From Devosia equisanguinis (GTDB lineage Bacteria; Pseudomonadota; Alphaproteobacteria; Rhizobiales; Devosiaceae): a stretch of 32,422 bases of DNA. The translations under genes and the position numbers were made by a program. Below, in pieces: positions 1-12,994 of this stretch (position 1 is its first letter; each line of letters begins with the position of its first letter). The notes beneath the pieces are model-generated. The model was not told the DNA's origin. It ran no database searches and was given only the letters and a program-made list of their open reading frames with translations. The stretch covers positions 1-32,422 of the forward strand of contig NZ_UZWD01000037.1 in NCBI RefSeq assembly GCF_900631955.1. The letters run 5' to 3'.

Positions 1-80
1 GGTGGGGGGTCGTTTAGCGATCCACTGATGGACCCCCTCCCTCGGTCCCTCCCCTCAAGGGGGAGGGAGGCGATAGAGCC
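1..80 (-). repeat. Nested-palindrome intergenic repeat, copy 1 (cut by window edge)
   Basis: This is the reverse-oriented relative of the copies near 6.3, 22.2, 28.5 and 32.4 kb. The hairpin arm CCCTCCCC-TCAAG-GGGGAGGG lies at 47-67 and the central TCCACTGATGGA-type segment at 20-32. The other half of the element lies beyond position 1. It sits just past the 3' end of the minus-strand cytochrome gene, matching the family's preference for gene ends. Confidence 0.8.
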
Positions 81-117
81 CGAGGGCGGAGCGACGGAAG
101 CCGCTGCGATCTGCCGC

Positions 118-960
118 CTACTGGAACGGCTTGGGTTCGAGGCTGCGGAGATAGAGGATCAGCGCGGCCATATCGTCGGCGCTCATCCGGTCGTAATGCG
201 GGTAGGACATGGGCGGGAACATCGCCACGTCGCCTGGACGCATGCCCTTGCGGATCATGGTTTCCACCTCTGCGTCGCTGAACTGGGCCAGCTCGGTCGG
301 GGTGATATTGGCGGAAACCGAGGTGCCCCACGGCCCGTGGAATTCATTGCCGCCGGCCCCCAGCAGCGTCTCGAACTGCGGCGCGCCATTGGGGCCAAAG
401 GGCGTGTGGCAAACCGTGCAATGGCCCAGCGGCCCGGCGAGATAGGCACCGTATTCGACGGTTACGCCAGCGGGCACATCGGCGACGCTGGTCACCGGTG
501 GACCCCAGGCCGGCGGCAAGGGAATGCGATATTCGGACTTGCCGGGATCGTTTTCGACCGCCGGGATGCTGCGCAGATACATCACGATCGACGCCAGATC
601 AGTGTCGGAAATGCCGTGATAGACCTCGAACGGCATGGGCGGCCCGATGATCGAGCCATCGGGGCGGACGCCTTCGCGAATGGCCCGGCCCAGTTCCTCA
701 TCGCTCCAGCCGGCGATTTCGCCCCCGGGGGTGATATTGGGCGCAATGGCGGTGAAAGCCTCGCTGTCCTCCACGACGCGCCCGCCCAGCGCCTTGCTCA
801 TATCCGGCCCATTCGGACCGAACGGGGTGTGGCAGCTGCCGCAGGCACCGATGGAGTTGACGATATAGTCGCCGCGCTCGACGCTCGGCTCGGCGGCCAT
901 GGCAGCACTTCCGGCAAGAAAGCCGGCACAGACAATTGTCGCGAATACCCTCAAGGTCAT
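118..960 (-). CDS. Periplasmic dihaem cytochrome c
   Basis: The 280-residue protein starts with a Sec-type signal peptide (about residues 1-23, ending AMAA) and carries two haem c attachment motifs, CGSCH (C40, C43, H44) and CTVCH (C181, C184, H185). Two matching PPM segments (M109 and M251) are probable sixth haem ligands, so the protein is two similar cytochrome c domains in tandem. This pattern is common in small electron carriers and in the cytochrome subunits of periplasmic dehydrogenases; no dehydrogenase partner is present, so the electron donor is unknown. A GAGAGG Shine-Dalgarno sequence lies just upstream of the ATG. The gene is transcribed away from ureC, 143 bp from its start. The cytochrome identity is firm; the physiological role is not. 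Confidence 0.9.
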   Translation of the reverse strand: MTLRVFATIVCAGFLAGSAAMAAEPSVERGDYIVNSIGACGSCHTPFGPNGPDMSKALGGRVVEDSEAFTAIAPNITPGGEIAGWSDEELGRAIREGVRPDGSIIGPPMPFEVYHGISDTDLASIVMYLRSIPAVENDPGKSEYRIPLPPAWGPPVTSVADVPAGVTVEYGAYLAGPLGHCTVCHTPFGPNGAPQFETLLGAGGNEFHGPWGTSVSANITPTELAQFSDAEVETMIRKGMRPGDVAMFPPMSYPHYDRMSADDMAALILYLRSLEPKPFQ

Positions 961-1015
961 TTCAGCCTCTCTCCCTCCGAAACGGGAGCAAGAATAGGGC
1001 CGAAACAGATGGCCG

Positions 1016-1067
1016 TATATTTGAATATAGACCTCAGATTTGTTGCAGGAACCGGCGTCGCGCCGGT
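1016..1067. promoter_or_regulatory. Divergent cytochrome/ureC control region with two inverted repeats
   Basis: The 143 bp between the divergent cytochrome and ureC genes contains an AT-rich perfect palindrome, TATATT-TG-AATATA (1016-1029), which stands out in this GC-rich DNA. A GC-rich hairpin follows, ACCGGCG-TCG-CGCCGGT (1051-1067), ending 36 nt before the ureC start. The first could be a protein-binding site or promoter element. The second would fold in the ureC leader if transcription starts upstream; it has no following T-run. Both structures are seen directly; function is inferred. Confidence 0.4.
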
Positions 1068-1103
1068 CCTTCCCACCGTCCCAGCCTGACCCGGAGCCAT
1101 CCC

Positions 1104-2813
<1,710 letters not shown>

Positions 2814-2869
2814 AGGCGCAAAGCCTTGCCAGACCTCGCAATCGCCATGATTGTGGGGAGGGTCGAATC

Positions 2870-2888
2870 TGGGCGCTTCGCCCATTTT
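2870..2888 (+). terminator. Possible intra-operon terminator or attenuator after ureC
   Basis: A short hairpin, TGGGCG-CTT-CGCCCA, is followed by TTTT. It lies 57 nt after the ureC stop and ends 18 nt before the next gene. The stem is six base pairs and the T-run only four, so it may only partly reduce transcription into the downstream accessory genes. Confidence 0.35.
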
Positions 2889-2906
2889 CGTCCCCTGGAG
2901 ATCGCC

Positions 2907-3353
2907 ATGACCAAGACCAGACTTCTGCTCGCCGCCACGTTCTCTACGCTGCTTGGCGCCGCCCCTGCTTTGGCGCAGAGCGAAACCCCCGTCGCACCGG
3001 CCACCAGTGAAACGCCGGCCCCGATCGCTGCGCCGGCGACGGCCTCGGCCGCCCTGACGCTGACGCTTGAAAGCACGGGCGATATCGAGCGCAATATCGT
3101 CGTCTATCAGTGCGAGAACGGCACGGCGCTCACCGTGCAATATATCAATGCCGCCCCCAATTTCCTCGCCATCGTGCCGGTGGACGGGCAGAACCATGTC
3201 TTTGCCACCACCATTTCCGGCTCCGGCGCCCGCTATGTCTCCGGCCCCTATGAATGGTGGAGCCACCAGGGCGAAGGCACGCTGCGCGACCTGATGCAGG
3301 ACGAAAACGCCGCTCCGCTCGCCAGCTGCACCGAAACCGGTTCGACGCCCTAA
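2907..3353 (+). CDS. Periplasmic C-type lysozyme inhibitor (PliC/MliC family)
   Basis: The 148-residue protein has a signal peptide (about residues 1-24, ending ALAQ), an Ala/Pro/Thr-rich linker to about residue 48, then a MliC-like domain. The family pattern is clear: YQCENG (C69), the SGSGARY segment (104-110) that normally inserts into the lysozyme active site, and a following YEWWSHQGEG. C69 and C141 could form the conserved disulfide. No lipobox cysteine follows the signal peptide, so the mature protein is probably soluble in the periplasm (PliC-like) rather than a lipoprotein. Start: the ATG at 2907, with GGAG seven bases upstream. It lies between ureC and ureE but has no known role in urease maturation. 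Confidence 0.8.
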   Translation: MTKTRLLLAATFSTLLGAAPALAQSETPVAPATSETPAPIAAPATASAALTLTLESTGDIERNIVVYQCENGTALTVQYINAAPNFLAIVPVDGQNHVFATTISGSGARYVSGPYEWWSHQGEGTLRDLMQDENAAPLASCTETGSTP

Positions 3354-3362
3354 TACACGGCC

Positions 3363-3944
3363 ATGGACCATTTCTCCGCAGCAGAAGTTTTTCCGCATAT
3401 TCGTATTCTGCTGGGCACCGTCATTGGCCTTGGCCTGACGCGCCTGCTGATGAAGCTGGCAGGCTTCGTGCAGCATCCGGACAAAAATCCGCCATCGCTG
3501 CTGCACCTGCTCTGGGTCGGCTCGCTGATCATCGAGCTGGTGCTGTTCTGGTGGTGGCAATTGGCGCTTGTCCGGATCGAGACCTGGACCTTCGGCGTCA
3601 CGATCTTCCTCGTCACCTATGCGATGATGCTGTTCTTCCTGTGTGCCCTGCTCTCACCGGACAGCATTGCCGAATATGACAGCTACGAACACTACTTTCT
3701 CAGCCGCAGGAAATGGTTCTTTGGCTTTTTTGCTGCAGTGGCCGTCCTTGACGTGATCGACACCCTCATCAAGGGGCCCGAACGGTTTGAGCGCATGGGA
3801 CCGAGCTATCTCGCGCAGCCGTTGGGCGGCATTCTGGTGTGCATTCTTGGCTGGAACAGCAGGAGCCGGGCGGTGCACTTAACCATTGTCTGCGTGCACT
3901 ATGTCTACCAACTCTTCCTTGTCTCACGATATTTCTACGGGTAA
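3363..3944 (+). CDS. Multi-pass membrane protein of unknown function
   Basis: The 193-residue hydrophobic protein has about six predicted membrane segments, near residues 15-35, 46-70, 75-97, 118-135, 148-163 and 170-191. It begins 9 bp after the lysozyme-inhibitor gene and ends 5 bp before ureE, so it is almost certainly cotranscribed with urease genes. I see no motif of a nickel or urea transporter: it lacks the HX4DH signature of NiCoT and HupE/UreJ-type permeases. Its place inside the operon makes a role in urea or nickel handling possible but unproven. The coding call rests on length, operon position and the membrane pattern. Confidence 0.7.
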   Translation: MDHFSAAEVFPHIRILLGTVIGLGLTRLLMKLAGFVQHPDKNPPSLLHLLWVGSLIIELVLFWWWQLALVRIETWTFGVTIFLVTYAMMLFFLCALLSPDSIAEYDSYEHYFLSRRKWFFGFFAAVAVLDVIDTLIKGPERFERMGPSYLAQPLGGILVCILGWNSRSRAVHLTIVCVHYVYQLFLVSRYFYG

Positions 3945-3949
3945 TCGCC

Positions 3950-4423
3950 ATGCCGCCACGGGTCAGTGAAATTTTGCCGCCTGGCAACGAGGCCAAAGAT
4001 GCCTTTGACACCATCCGCCTCGACCACGACCAACGCCGCCTGCGCCGCAAGGTGCTGCGCCTCTCCGGTGGTAGCGAGATTCTACTGGATTTGCCGCAAA
4101 CCGTAAGCCTCGAGCATGAGAGCCTGCTCAGGCTGGAAGATGGAAGGCTGGTGCAGGTGATCGCCGCCGAAGAACTGCTCTATGCTGTCCGCGCCAATGA
4201 TGCTGGGCATCTGCTGCGGCTGGCCTGGCATATCGGCAATCGCCATACCCCGGCGCAGCTCGATCCCAACCGCATTCTCATCAAGCGCGACCATGTGCTC
4301 AAGACCATGCTCGAAGGGCTGGGCGCGACGGTCGAGACTGTCACCGAGCCTTTCTTCGCCGAGCATGGCGCCTATGCCCATGCCCATGGCGACACCAGCC
4401 ACGCTTTGCTGAATCGCCGTTGA
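3950..4423 (+). CDS. ureE: Urease accessory protein UreE (nickel metallochaperone)
   Basis: UreE delivers nickel to the UreDFG-urease activation complex. The 157-residue protein has the family landmarks in its C-terminal half: WHIGNRH (H99, equivalent to the conserved nickel-binding histidine), the [15 protein letters not shown] segment (H115), and [10 protein letters not shown] (about 133-142). The C-terminal tail carries spaced histidines (H139, H144, H146, H151) rather than a long polyhistidine run, so its nickel storage capacity is probably modest. I took the ATG at 3950; translation upstream of it in the same frame runs into the preceding gene. Its TGA stop overlaps the TTG start of ureF. 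Confidence 0.95.
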   Translation: MPPRVSEILPPGNEAKDAFDTIRLDHDQRRLRRKVLRLSGGSEILLDLPQTVSLEHESLLRLEDGRLVQVIAAEELLYAVRANDAGHLLRLAWHIGNRHTPAQLDPNRILIKRDHVLKTMLEGLGATVETVTEPFFAEHGAYAHAHGDTSHALLNRR

Positions 4424-5076
4424 GCGCCGCGCTGCAAAAACTGCTGACCTGGTTGTCACCCGCCTTTCCAGTGGGCGCATTCGCCTGGTCCGCGGGCCTC
4501 GAAACCGCCATTGTCGATGGACGCGTGCACGACCGCGCCAGCGCCCAGGACTGGATTGCGGGCACGCTGCTGCATGGCGGGCTCAAGACCGATGCCATCC
4601 TTCTGGCCCACGCCCATGCCGGCCATAACGATCAGGCGCGGCTGACTGACCTGGCCGATCTCTGCCTCGCGCTTGCCCCGGCGCGCGAACGCCATGCCGA
4701 AACGGTTTTGACCGGCAATGCCTTCGTTCTCGCCAGCGCCGCCTGGCCGACCGACAGGCCGCTGACGCTGCCAAAACCCTGCCCATACTCGGTGGCGGTG
4801 GGGGCGTTGGCCGGTGCCCATCATATAGACACGCGCGACACGCTGATCGCCTTCCTCACGGCCACCGTGCATAGCCAGGTCTCGGTGGCAGTGCGGCTCG
4901 TGCCCATCGGACAGACCGATGGCCTCGCCATCATGGCGGCGCTGGAGCCGCAGGTGGCCGCGCTCGTCGATCTGTGCCAGCATGCCACACTGGACGATAT
5001 CGGCAGCGTAGCCTATGGCGCCGATATCGCACAAATGCAGCACGAAACGCTGCCCACAAGGATATTCCGCTCATGA
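4420..5076 (+). CDS. ureF: Urease accessory protein UreF
   Basis: UreF bridges UreD and UreG in the complex that activates urease. The 218-residue protein opens with the characteristic [21 protein letters not shown] (residues 8-28) and contains VGALAGAH (about 127-134), both typical of UreF. The start is a TTG at 4420 inside TTGA, the last two bases being shared with the ureE stop, with no good Shine-Dalgarno sequence. Translation therefore probably depends on ribosomes finishing ureE. Its own stop overlaps the ATG of the next gene in the same manner (ATGA at 5073). Confidence 0.94.
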   Translation: MSAALQKLLTWLSPAFPVGAFAWSAGLETAIVDGRVHDRASAQDWIAGTLLHGGLKTDAILLAHAHAGHNDQARLTDLADLCLALAPARERHAETVLTGNAFVLASAAWPTDRPLTLPKPCPYSVAVGALAGAHHIDTRDTLIAFLTATVHSQVSVAVRLVPIGQTDGLAIMAALEPQVAALVDLCQHATLDDIGSVAYGADIAQMQHETLPTRIFRS

Positions 5077-5504
5077 ACATGTTCATCTCGTCCATGCTCT
5101 TCATTGCCCTGTTCGCGGTGTCCTTTGCCCATTTCATCTGGTCGCTGGGCCGCACCTGGCCGATCCGCGGCGAAAAGCTGCTGGCCCAGACCGTGGTGGG
5201 CACAGCCGGGATCGAACGCATGCCGCCGCGCTGGGCCTCGTTCGGCGTTTCGCTGTTCACACTGGGCACCGGCATCTATGCGCTGGCGCTGGCCGACCAT
5301 GACAGCGGCGCCGAACTGATGACCGTGGGCGGCTTCGGCTTCGCGCTATTGTTCCTGGCGCGCGGCATCGTCGGCTATACTGCCTGGTGGGCGGCGCAGA
5401 CGCCGGAACCCAATTTCCGCCTCAACGACCGGCGGGTCTATTCCCCGCTCTGCATCGCCATCGGCCTGGGCTTTGCCGCCCTTTCCATCATGCGTCTCAT
5501 CTAG
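5073..5504 (+). CDS. DUF3995-like small membrane protein
   Basis: The 143-residue protein has four likely membrane helices (about residues 5-25, 52-72, 80-100 and 120-140) and the [15 protein letters not shown] segment near residues 19-33, which resembles small integral membrane proteins annotated as DUF3995. Its ATG overlaps the ureF stop (ATGA), and it ends 14 bp before ureG, so it is tightly locked into the urease operon between two maturation factors. No biochemical function is known to me for this family. I infer co-expression with ureF and ureG but not a role in activation. Confidence 0.75.
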   Translation: MNMFISSMLFIALFAVSFAHFIWSLGRTWPIRGEKLLAQTVVGTAGIERMPPRWASFGVSLFTLGTGIYALALADHDSGAELMTVGGFGFALLFLARGIVGYTAWWAAQTPEPNFRLNDRRVYSPLCIAIGLGFAALSIMRLI

Positions 5505-5518
5505 GACAGGAAGTGATC

Positions 5519-6151
5519 ATGCCCAAAAGCCTCAACGGTCCCCTGCGCATCGGCATTGGCGGCCCCGTCGGGTCGGGCAAGACGACCTTATGCGAAATGC
5601 TGCTCAAGACCATGCGCGACCGCTATTCCATGGCCGTGGTCACCAATGACATCTATACCCGTGAGGACGCGCTGATCCTCGCACGGGTCCAGGCGATCTC
5701 CGAGGATCGCATTGTCGGGGTGGAGACCGGGGGTTGTCCGCATACCGCCATTCGGGAGGACGCCTCGCTCAACCTCGCTGCCATCGACGAGCTCAACCGC
5801 AAATTCCCCGATCTCGATATCATTCTGATCGAGAGCGGCGGCGACAATCTGGCGGCGACTTTTTCGCCGGATCTGGCCGATATCACCATCTATGTGATCT
5901 CGGTGGCCCAGGGCGAAAAAATCCCCCGCAAGGGCGGGCCGGCCATTTCCCGCTCCGACCTGCTGGTGATCACCCATGCCGACCTCGCGCCCTATGTCGG
6001 CGCGAGCCTTGAGGTCATGGAAAGCGACACCCAGAAGGTGCGCGACGGGCGGCCCTATGTGTTCACTGACCTGCTGCGGCGTGAAAGCCTCGATGAGATT
6101 ATCGGCTTCATCGAAAAGCACGGCGGGTTCGCAGCGCAGGCGGCGGAGTAG
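5519..6151 (+). CDS. ureG: Urease accessory GTPase UreG
   Basis: UreG is the SIMIBI-class GTPase that couples GTP hydrolysis to nickel insertion. The 210-residue protein shows the P-loop GPVGSGKT (15-22), the metal-binding CPH motif (C73, H75, in [13 protein letters not shown]) and ESGGDNL (105-111). The Shine-Dalgarno AGGACAGGAAG lies just before the ATG at 5519. The G4 guanine-specificity motif is unusual: residues 152-155 read THAD, within [15 protein letters not shown], where UreG proteins normally have NKTD. The surrounding sequence is otherwise canonical and the reading frame is intact. The gene ends the operon, followed by a strong terminator. Confidence 0.96.
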   Translation: MPKSLNGPLRIGIGGPVGSGKTTLCEMLLKTMRDRYSMAVVTNDIYTREDALILARVQAISEDRIVGVETGGCPHTAIREDASLNLAAIDELNRKFPDLDIILIESGGDNLAATFSPDLADITIYVISVAQGEKIPRKGGPAISRSDLLVITHADLAPYVGASLEVMESDTQKVRDGRPYVFTDLLRRESLDEIIGFIEKHGGFAAQAAE

Positions 6152-6168
6152 AGGTGGCTTCAATGACG

Positions 6169-6199
6169 AAAGCCCCGCTGCTTCGGCAGTAGGGCTTTT
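6169..6199 (+). terminator. Rho-independent terminator of the urease operon
   Basis: A composite stem, AAAGCCC outside and CTGC-TTCG-GCAG inside, closes on GGGCTTT and is followed by one more T. The UUCG loop is exceptionally stable. It begins 18 nt after the ureG stop. The minus-strand reading also ends in a short U-run, so it may work for glgX from the other side too. Confidence 0.85.
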
Positions 6200-6300
6200 C
6201 GGTTGTGTCAAAACAAGTTTGAAATCCGGTACTTCGTTATTGGGCTCTCGCCGTGCACCCCGGCCCTCTCATTAAGGGGGCAATATTTACTCTCAGCGCT

Positions 6301-6437
6301 TTCGCCTCCCTCCCCCTTGAGGAGAGGGATTGAGGGAGGGGGTCCATCAGTGGATCACTGAACCACCCCCACCCCGGCCCTCCCCTCAAGGGGGAGGGGG
6401 CGATGGAGCCGCGACAACCAGAACATAAAACGCTCTA
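6301..6437 (+). repeat. Nested-palindrome intergenic repeat, copy 2
   Basis: The left arm (6308-6328) and right arm (6378-6398) are near-exact inverted copies of each other, and each is itself a hairpin with an eight-base GC stem (one mismatch in the left arm). The centre TCAGTGG-ATCACTGA (6348-6362) forms a third small palindrome. The right end (6415-6437, CAACCAGAACATAAAACGC then TCTA) matches the right end of the 28.5 kb copy. A decayed arm-like fragment precedes it at about 6253-6280. Sited between convergent ureG and glgX. Confidence 0.85.
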
Positions 6438-6450
6438 TGCTTCGACTCCT

Positions 6451-6527
6451 GATCTCTCTCCCTCTTGAGGCAGAGGGAGGCAACGTCCAGAGTCCACCTC
6501 AGTTTCAAACGGCATGGAGCGTTTCAG
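6451..6527 (-). repeat. Partial repeat copy in opposite orientation
   Basis: Read on the minus strand this fragment reproduces the left end of the family: TTTGAAACTGAGGTGGACTC, then a GCCTCCCTC-type arm. Positions 6515-6527 (GGAGCGTTTCAGC) also resemble the family's terminal sequence. Together with copy 2, the terminator and a decayed fragment, it accounts for most of the 427 bp without a gene between ureG and glgX. Confidence 0.6.
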
Positions 6528-6578
6528 CGTTGAACTGAACTGGCCCCAAACCGATGTCACCCCGCCCCGGCCTGACGA

Positions 6579-8582
6579 TCATGGCTGCGGACGCACCAAG
6601 GCGACCACCGACCGCGGTGACAGCGTCGCCGTGCCTTCGGTAAAGGCAATCTCGGCGTTTGGGTCGGACTGGATACCAACGGCCCAGTCGCCTTCCGGCA
6701 AGCGTACCACCACCGGTTCGATGCGGCGGTTAAACCAGATGAGCACTTCATCGTCCTTGTGGTGCAGGAGCATTCCGAGCACCGAGGCACTGGCATCGTT
6801 CCAGTCGCCCTCGTTCATCTCGCGACCATCCGGATGCAGCCACACCACATCGCGCGCCCCGTTGCGGTCCTGCCCGCTCAGGAAGTGATCGTGGATGAGG
6901 GCCGGATGCTCGTGGCGGAACACATTGAGGGCGGCGACAAAATTGACCAGGTCGCCATCGGCATTGTCCCAGTCCACCCAGGTGATCTCGTTGTCCTGAG
7001 CATAGGCATTGTTATTGCCCTGCTGCGTCCGGTAGAGCTCGTCGCCCTGCTGAATCAGCGGCGTGCCGCGCGACAGGAACAGGGTGGCCAGCATGGCGCG
7101 AACGTCGCGCTTGCGGGCGGTGTTGATGCCCTTGTCGTCGGTCTCGCCTTCGACGCCGCAATTCCAGGAGGAATTGTGGTTATGGCCATCGCGATTGTTC
7201 TCGCCATTGGCGTCATTGTGCTTGTCGTTGTAGCTGACGAGATCGCGCAGGGTGAACCCGTCATGCACGGCCAGCATGTTGACGCCATGGCTGGGCTTGC
7301 GGCCGGCCACGTCGAAAATCTCAGCGGAGCCGGCAACCTTGCCCGCCAAGGCACCGATCTTGGCCGGCTCGCCCTTCCAGAAGGCGCGGATTTCGTCGCG
7401 ATAGGTGTCGTTGTGCTCCTGGAACTCCTGACCGAACTTGCCCAGGGCATAGCCGCCCGGACCCGGATCCCAGGGCTCGGCGACCAGGATCGCCTTGCTC
7501 AGCACCGGATCGGCCTTGATCTTCTGGAGCATCTCAGCTTCCGGATTGAAACCGGGATCGCGGCCGAGCACTGTGGCGAGATCGAAGCGGAAGCCGGAGA
7601 CGCCGAGCTCTTCGACATAGTAGCGCAGGCTGTCGATGACGAGGCGCTGCACCGCCGGATGGTCGCAGCGCAGGGTGTTGCCGGTGCCGGTATCGTTGAC
7701 CAGGAACTTCTTCCCGTCGACTTCGACAAAGCGGTAATAGGTCTGCGGGTCGAGGCCCATCATCGAGAGGATCGGGCCCTGCGCATCGCCTTCGCCGGTG
7801 TGATTGTAGACCACGTCGAGGATCACCGAGATACCGGCCTTGCGATAGGTGTCAGTCATCACCCGCAATTCCTGCGGGCCGCGCGGGGCCAGGCGCGGAT
7901 CGACGGCGAAATAGGCGACCGGATTATAGCCCCAGGCATTGGTCAGCCCGAGCGCCGGCAGATGGCCTTCGTCGATCCATGCGGCCGTGGGCATCAACTG
8001 GACCGTGTCGACGCCGAGATGCTTGAAGTGGTCGACCACCCATTTCGTGGTCATGCCGGCGATGGTGCCGCGCAGCGGACCCTGCACCGAAGGGTGGCGC
8101 ATGGTGAAGCCGCGGACATTGACCTCGTAGAACAGGCCCGGAGCCTTCTTACGGGGCAGGATCGGCTCATTGGCCGCGCCGGGAACGATGGCCTTGGGCA
8201 CCAGCGGCGCCGTATCGACGGCCTCTTCGCGGCTCAGCCGCAGACGCGGCGAGCGGACGAAGACGCGGTCGAGATGACGGGCATAGGGATCGACCAGAAG
8301 CTTGTTCGGATCGAAGAAAAAGCCCTGGTCTGGATCATAGGGACCATCGGCGCGCAGGCCATAGCGCGCGCCGGCGCCGACATTGGCGACGAGCCCGGCA
8401 TGTATATTGTCCTCATGCACGTCGAGCTCGAACCGGCCAATTTCCTGGTCGAGATCGTCGAAGATGCAGACCCAGATAGCGGTCGCGCTTTCCGAGTAGA
8501 CGGCAAAATTGACGCCATCGGGCGTCACCGTCGCACCGAGGTTTTCGGTGCGTCCGGCATGCGGGACCAGTTCAGGTTTCAT
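6579..8582 (-). CDS. glgX: Glycogen debranching enzyme GlgX
   Basis: A GH13 isoamylase-type enzyme that hydrolyses alpha-1,6 branches left after phosphorylase has trimmed glycogen. The 667-residue protein has an N-terminal CBM48-like domain (about 12-100), then the (beta/alpha)8 barrel with DVVYNH (256-261), the nucleophile D334 in GFRFDLA, the acid/base E369 in VAEPWD, and the third acid D441 in AVHDGF. The frame stays open upstream to 8723, but that stretch is antisense-like and overlaps the end of pgm. The ATG at 8582, giving MKPELVPHAGRTENLG, fits the family and leaves a 13 bp gap. It is the last gene of the cluster, and no strong Shine-Dalgarno sequence precedes it. Confidence 0.95.
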   Translation of the reverse strand: MKPELVPHAGRTENLGATVTPDGVNFAVYSESATAIWVCIFDDLDQEIGRFELDVHEDNIHAGLVANVGAGARYGLRADGPYDPDQGFFFDPNKLLVDPYARHLDRVFVRSPRLRLSREEAVDTAPLVPKAIVPGAANEPILPRKKAPGLFYEVNVRGFTMRHPSVQGPLRGTIAGMTTKWVVDHFKHLGVDTVQLMPTAAWIDEGHLPALGLTNAWGYNPVAYFAVDPRLAPRGPQELRVMTDTYRKAGISVILDVVYNHTGEGDAQGPILSMMGLDPQTYYRFVEVDGKKFLVNDTGTGNTLRCDHPAVQRLVIDSLRYYVEELGVSGFRFDLATVLGRDPGFNPEAEMLQKIKADPVLSKAILVAEPWDPGPGGYALGKFGQEFQEHNDTYRDEIRAFWKGEPAKIGALAGKVAGSAEIFDVAGRKPSHGVNMLAVHDGFTLRDLVSYNDKHNDANGENNRDGHNHNSSWNCGVEGETDDKGINTARKRDVRAMLATLFLSRGTPLIQQGDELYRTQQGNNNAYAQDNEITWVDWDNADGDLVNFVAALNVFRHEHPALIHDHFLSGQDRNGARDVVWLHPDGREMNEGDWNDASASVLGMLLHHKDDEVLIWFNRRIEPVVVRLPEGDWAVGIQSDPNAEIAFTEGTATLSPRSVVALVRPQP

Positions 8583-8595
8583 AGACAGGGCCGAT

Positions 8596-11667
<3,072 letters not shown>

Positions 11668-11671
<4 letters not shown>

Positions 11672-12939
11672 CGGTCGGCCAGGTAGCGATTGACCATGGC
11701 CTGGGTGATGAGCGTCACCCCCTCTTCGGTGCGGCGGAACCACTTGGCGTCGAATTCAGGATCCTCGCCCACCACCAGCCCCTCAGGGATGGAGACACCG
11801 CGATCGATCACCACCTTCTTGAGCCGCGCATTGCGCCCGATATCGCAATAGGGCAGCACCACTGCCTCTTCGAGCACCGAATAGGAATGCACACGGCTGC
11901 CCGTCGAGAGCAGCGTGCGCTGCAGATGGCCGCCCGAGATGATGCAATCGCCCGAGACCAGCGAGTTCACGGCGGAGCCGCGGCGTCCGTCGAAATCGTG
12001 CACGAACTTGGCCGGCGGGGTGATCTCGGCATAGGTCCAAATCGGCCAGTCGCGGTCATAGAGATCGAGCTGCGGATTGATGTCGGTCAGGTCGATATTG
12101 GCCTTCCAATAGGCATCGACCGTGCCCACGTCGCGCCAATAGGCGACGGTTTCATTGCTGGAGCGGACGCAGGAGCGGGTGAACCGATGCGCCCAGGCGG
12201 TGCCGTTCTTGACGATATAGGGAATGATGTCCTTGCCGAAATCGCGGCTGGAGCCTTCGGTGGCAGCGTCGCGGCGCAGCTGTTCCATGAGGAAGCGCGT
12301 CTCGAACACATAGATGCCCATCGAGGCCAGCGCCATTTCCGGCTTGTCGGGGATGCCCGGCGGGTCCTTGGGCTTCTCGACGAAATCGATCACCCGGTCG
12401 CGTCCATCCACATGCATGACGCCGAAGCCGGTTGCTTCCATGCGGGGCACTTCCAGACACCCGATGGTCACGTCGGCGCCGGTGTCGACATGCTGGCGGA
12501 GCATGATTTCGTAGTCCATCTTGTAGATATGGTCGCCCGCCAGGATGACGATATAGCGGGCGCCGTAATCCTCGATGATGTCCATGTTCTGGTACACGGC
12601 GTCGGCAGTGCCAGCATACCACATATCCTCGGCCACGCGCTGGGAGGCGGGCAGCACGTCAAAGCTCTCGTTACGCTCCTGGCGCAGAAAGTTCCAGCCG
12701 CGCGACAGGTGACGGATAAGACTGTGCGCCTGATATTGGGTCGCCACGGAAATACGTCGAATGCCCGAATTGATGGCATTGGACAAAGCAAAGTCGATGA
12801 TGCGCGACTTGCCGCCGAAATAGACGGCCGGCTTGGCGCGCCGGTCGGTCAGTTCCATCAGCCGCGTGCCGCGGCCACCGGCCAGCACATAGGCCATTGC
12901 CTCACGCGCCAGCGGCGATGGTACACGATAATCTGCCAT
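11668..12939 (-). CDS. glgC: Glucose-1-phosphate adenylyltransferase
   Basis: It makes ADP-glucose from ATP and glucose 1-phosphate, the committed step of bacterial glycogen synthesis. The 423-residue protein shows the nucleotide-binding AGGRGTRL (20-27), the WYAGTADA segment, [12 protein letters not shown] (catalytic Asp), a VEKP glucose-1-phosphate lysine motif, and a C-terminal left-handed beta-helix region. The protein resembles the Agrobacterium type, which is activated by fructose 6-phosphate and pyruvate; that regulation is known for the family, not shown here. A GGAGGGAAC Shine-Dalgarno sequence precedes the ATG. The stop overlaps the glgA start by four bases. Confidence 0.97.
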
Positions 12940-12994
12940 TTAAGTTCCCTCCACTACTGTCCGGATTGAACCGGAACGTATGCGCCCGAGCCGG

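Noticed and set aside
936..1103. N-terminal extension of ureC to the upstream ATG
   Set aside because: The extra 56 residues have no similarity to urease, and the ATG at 1104 gives the exact family N-terminus behind a CCGGAG sequence.
3363..3944. Membrane protein as a HupE/UreJ-type nickel permease
   Set aside because: The histidine/aspartate signature of those permeases is not present in the helices.
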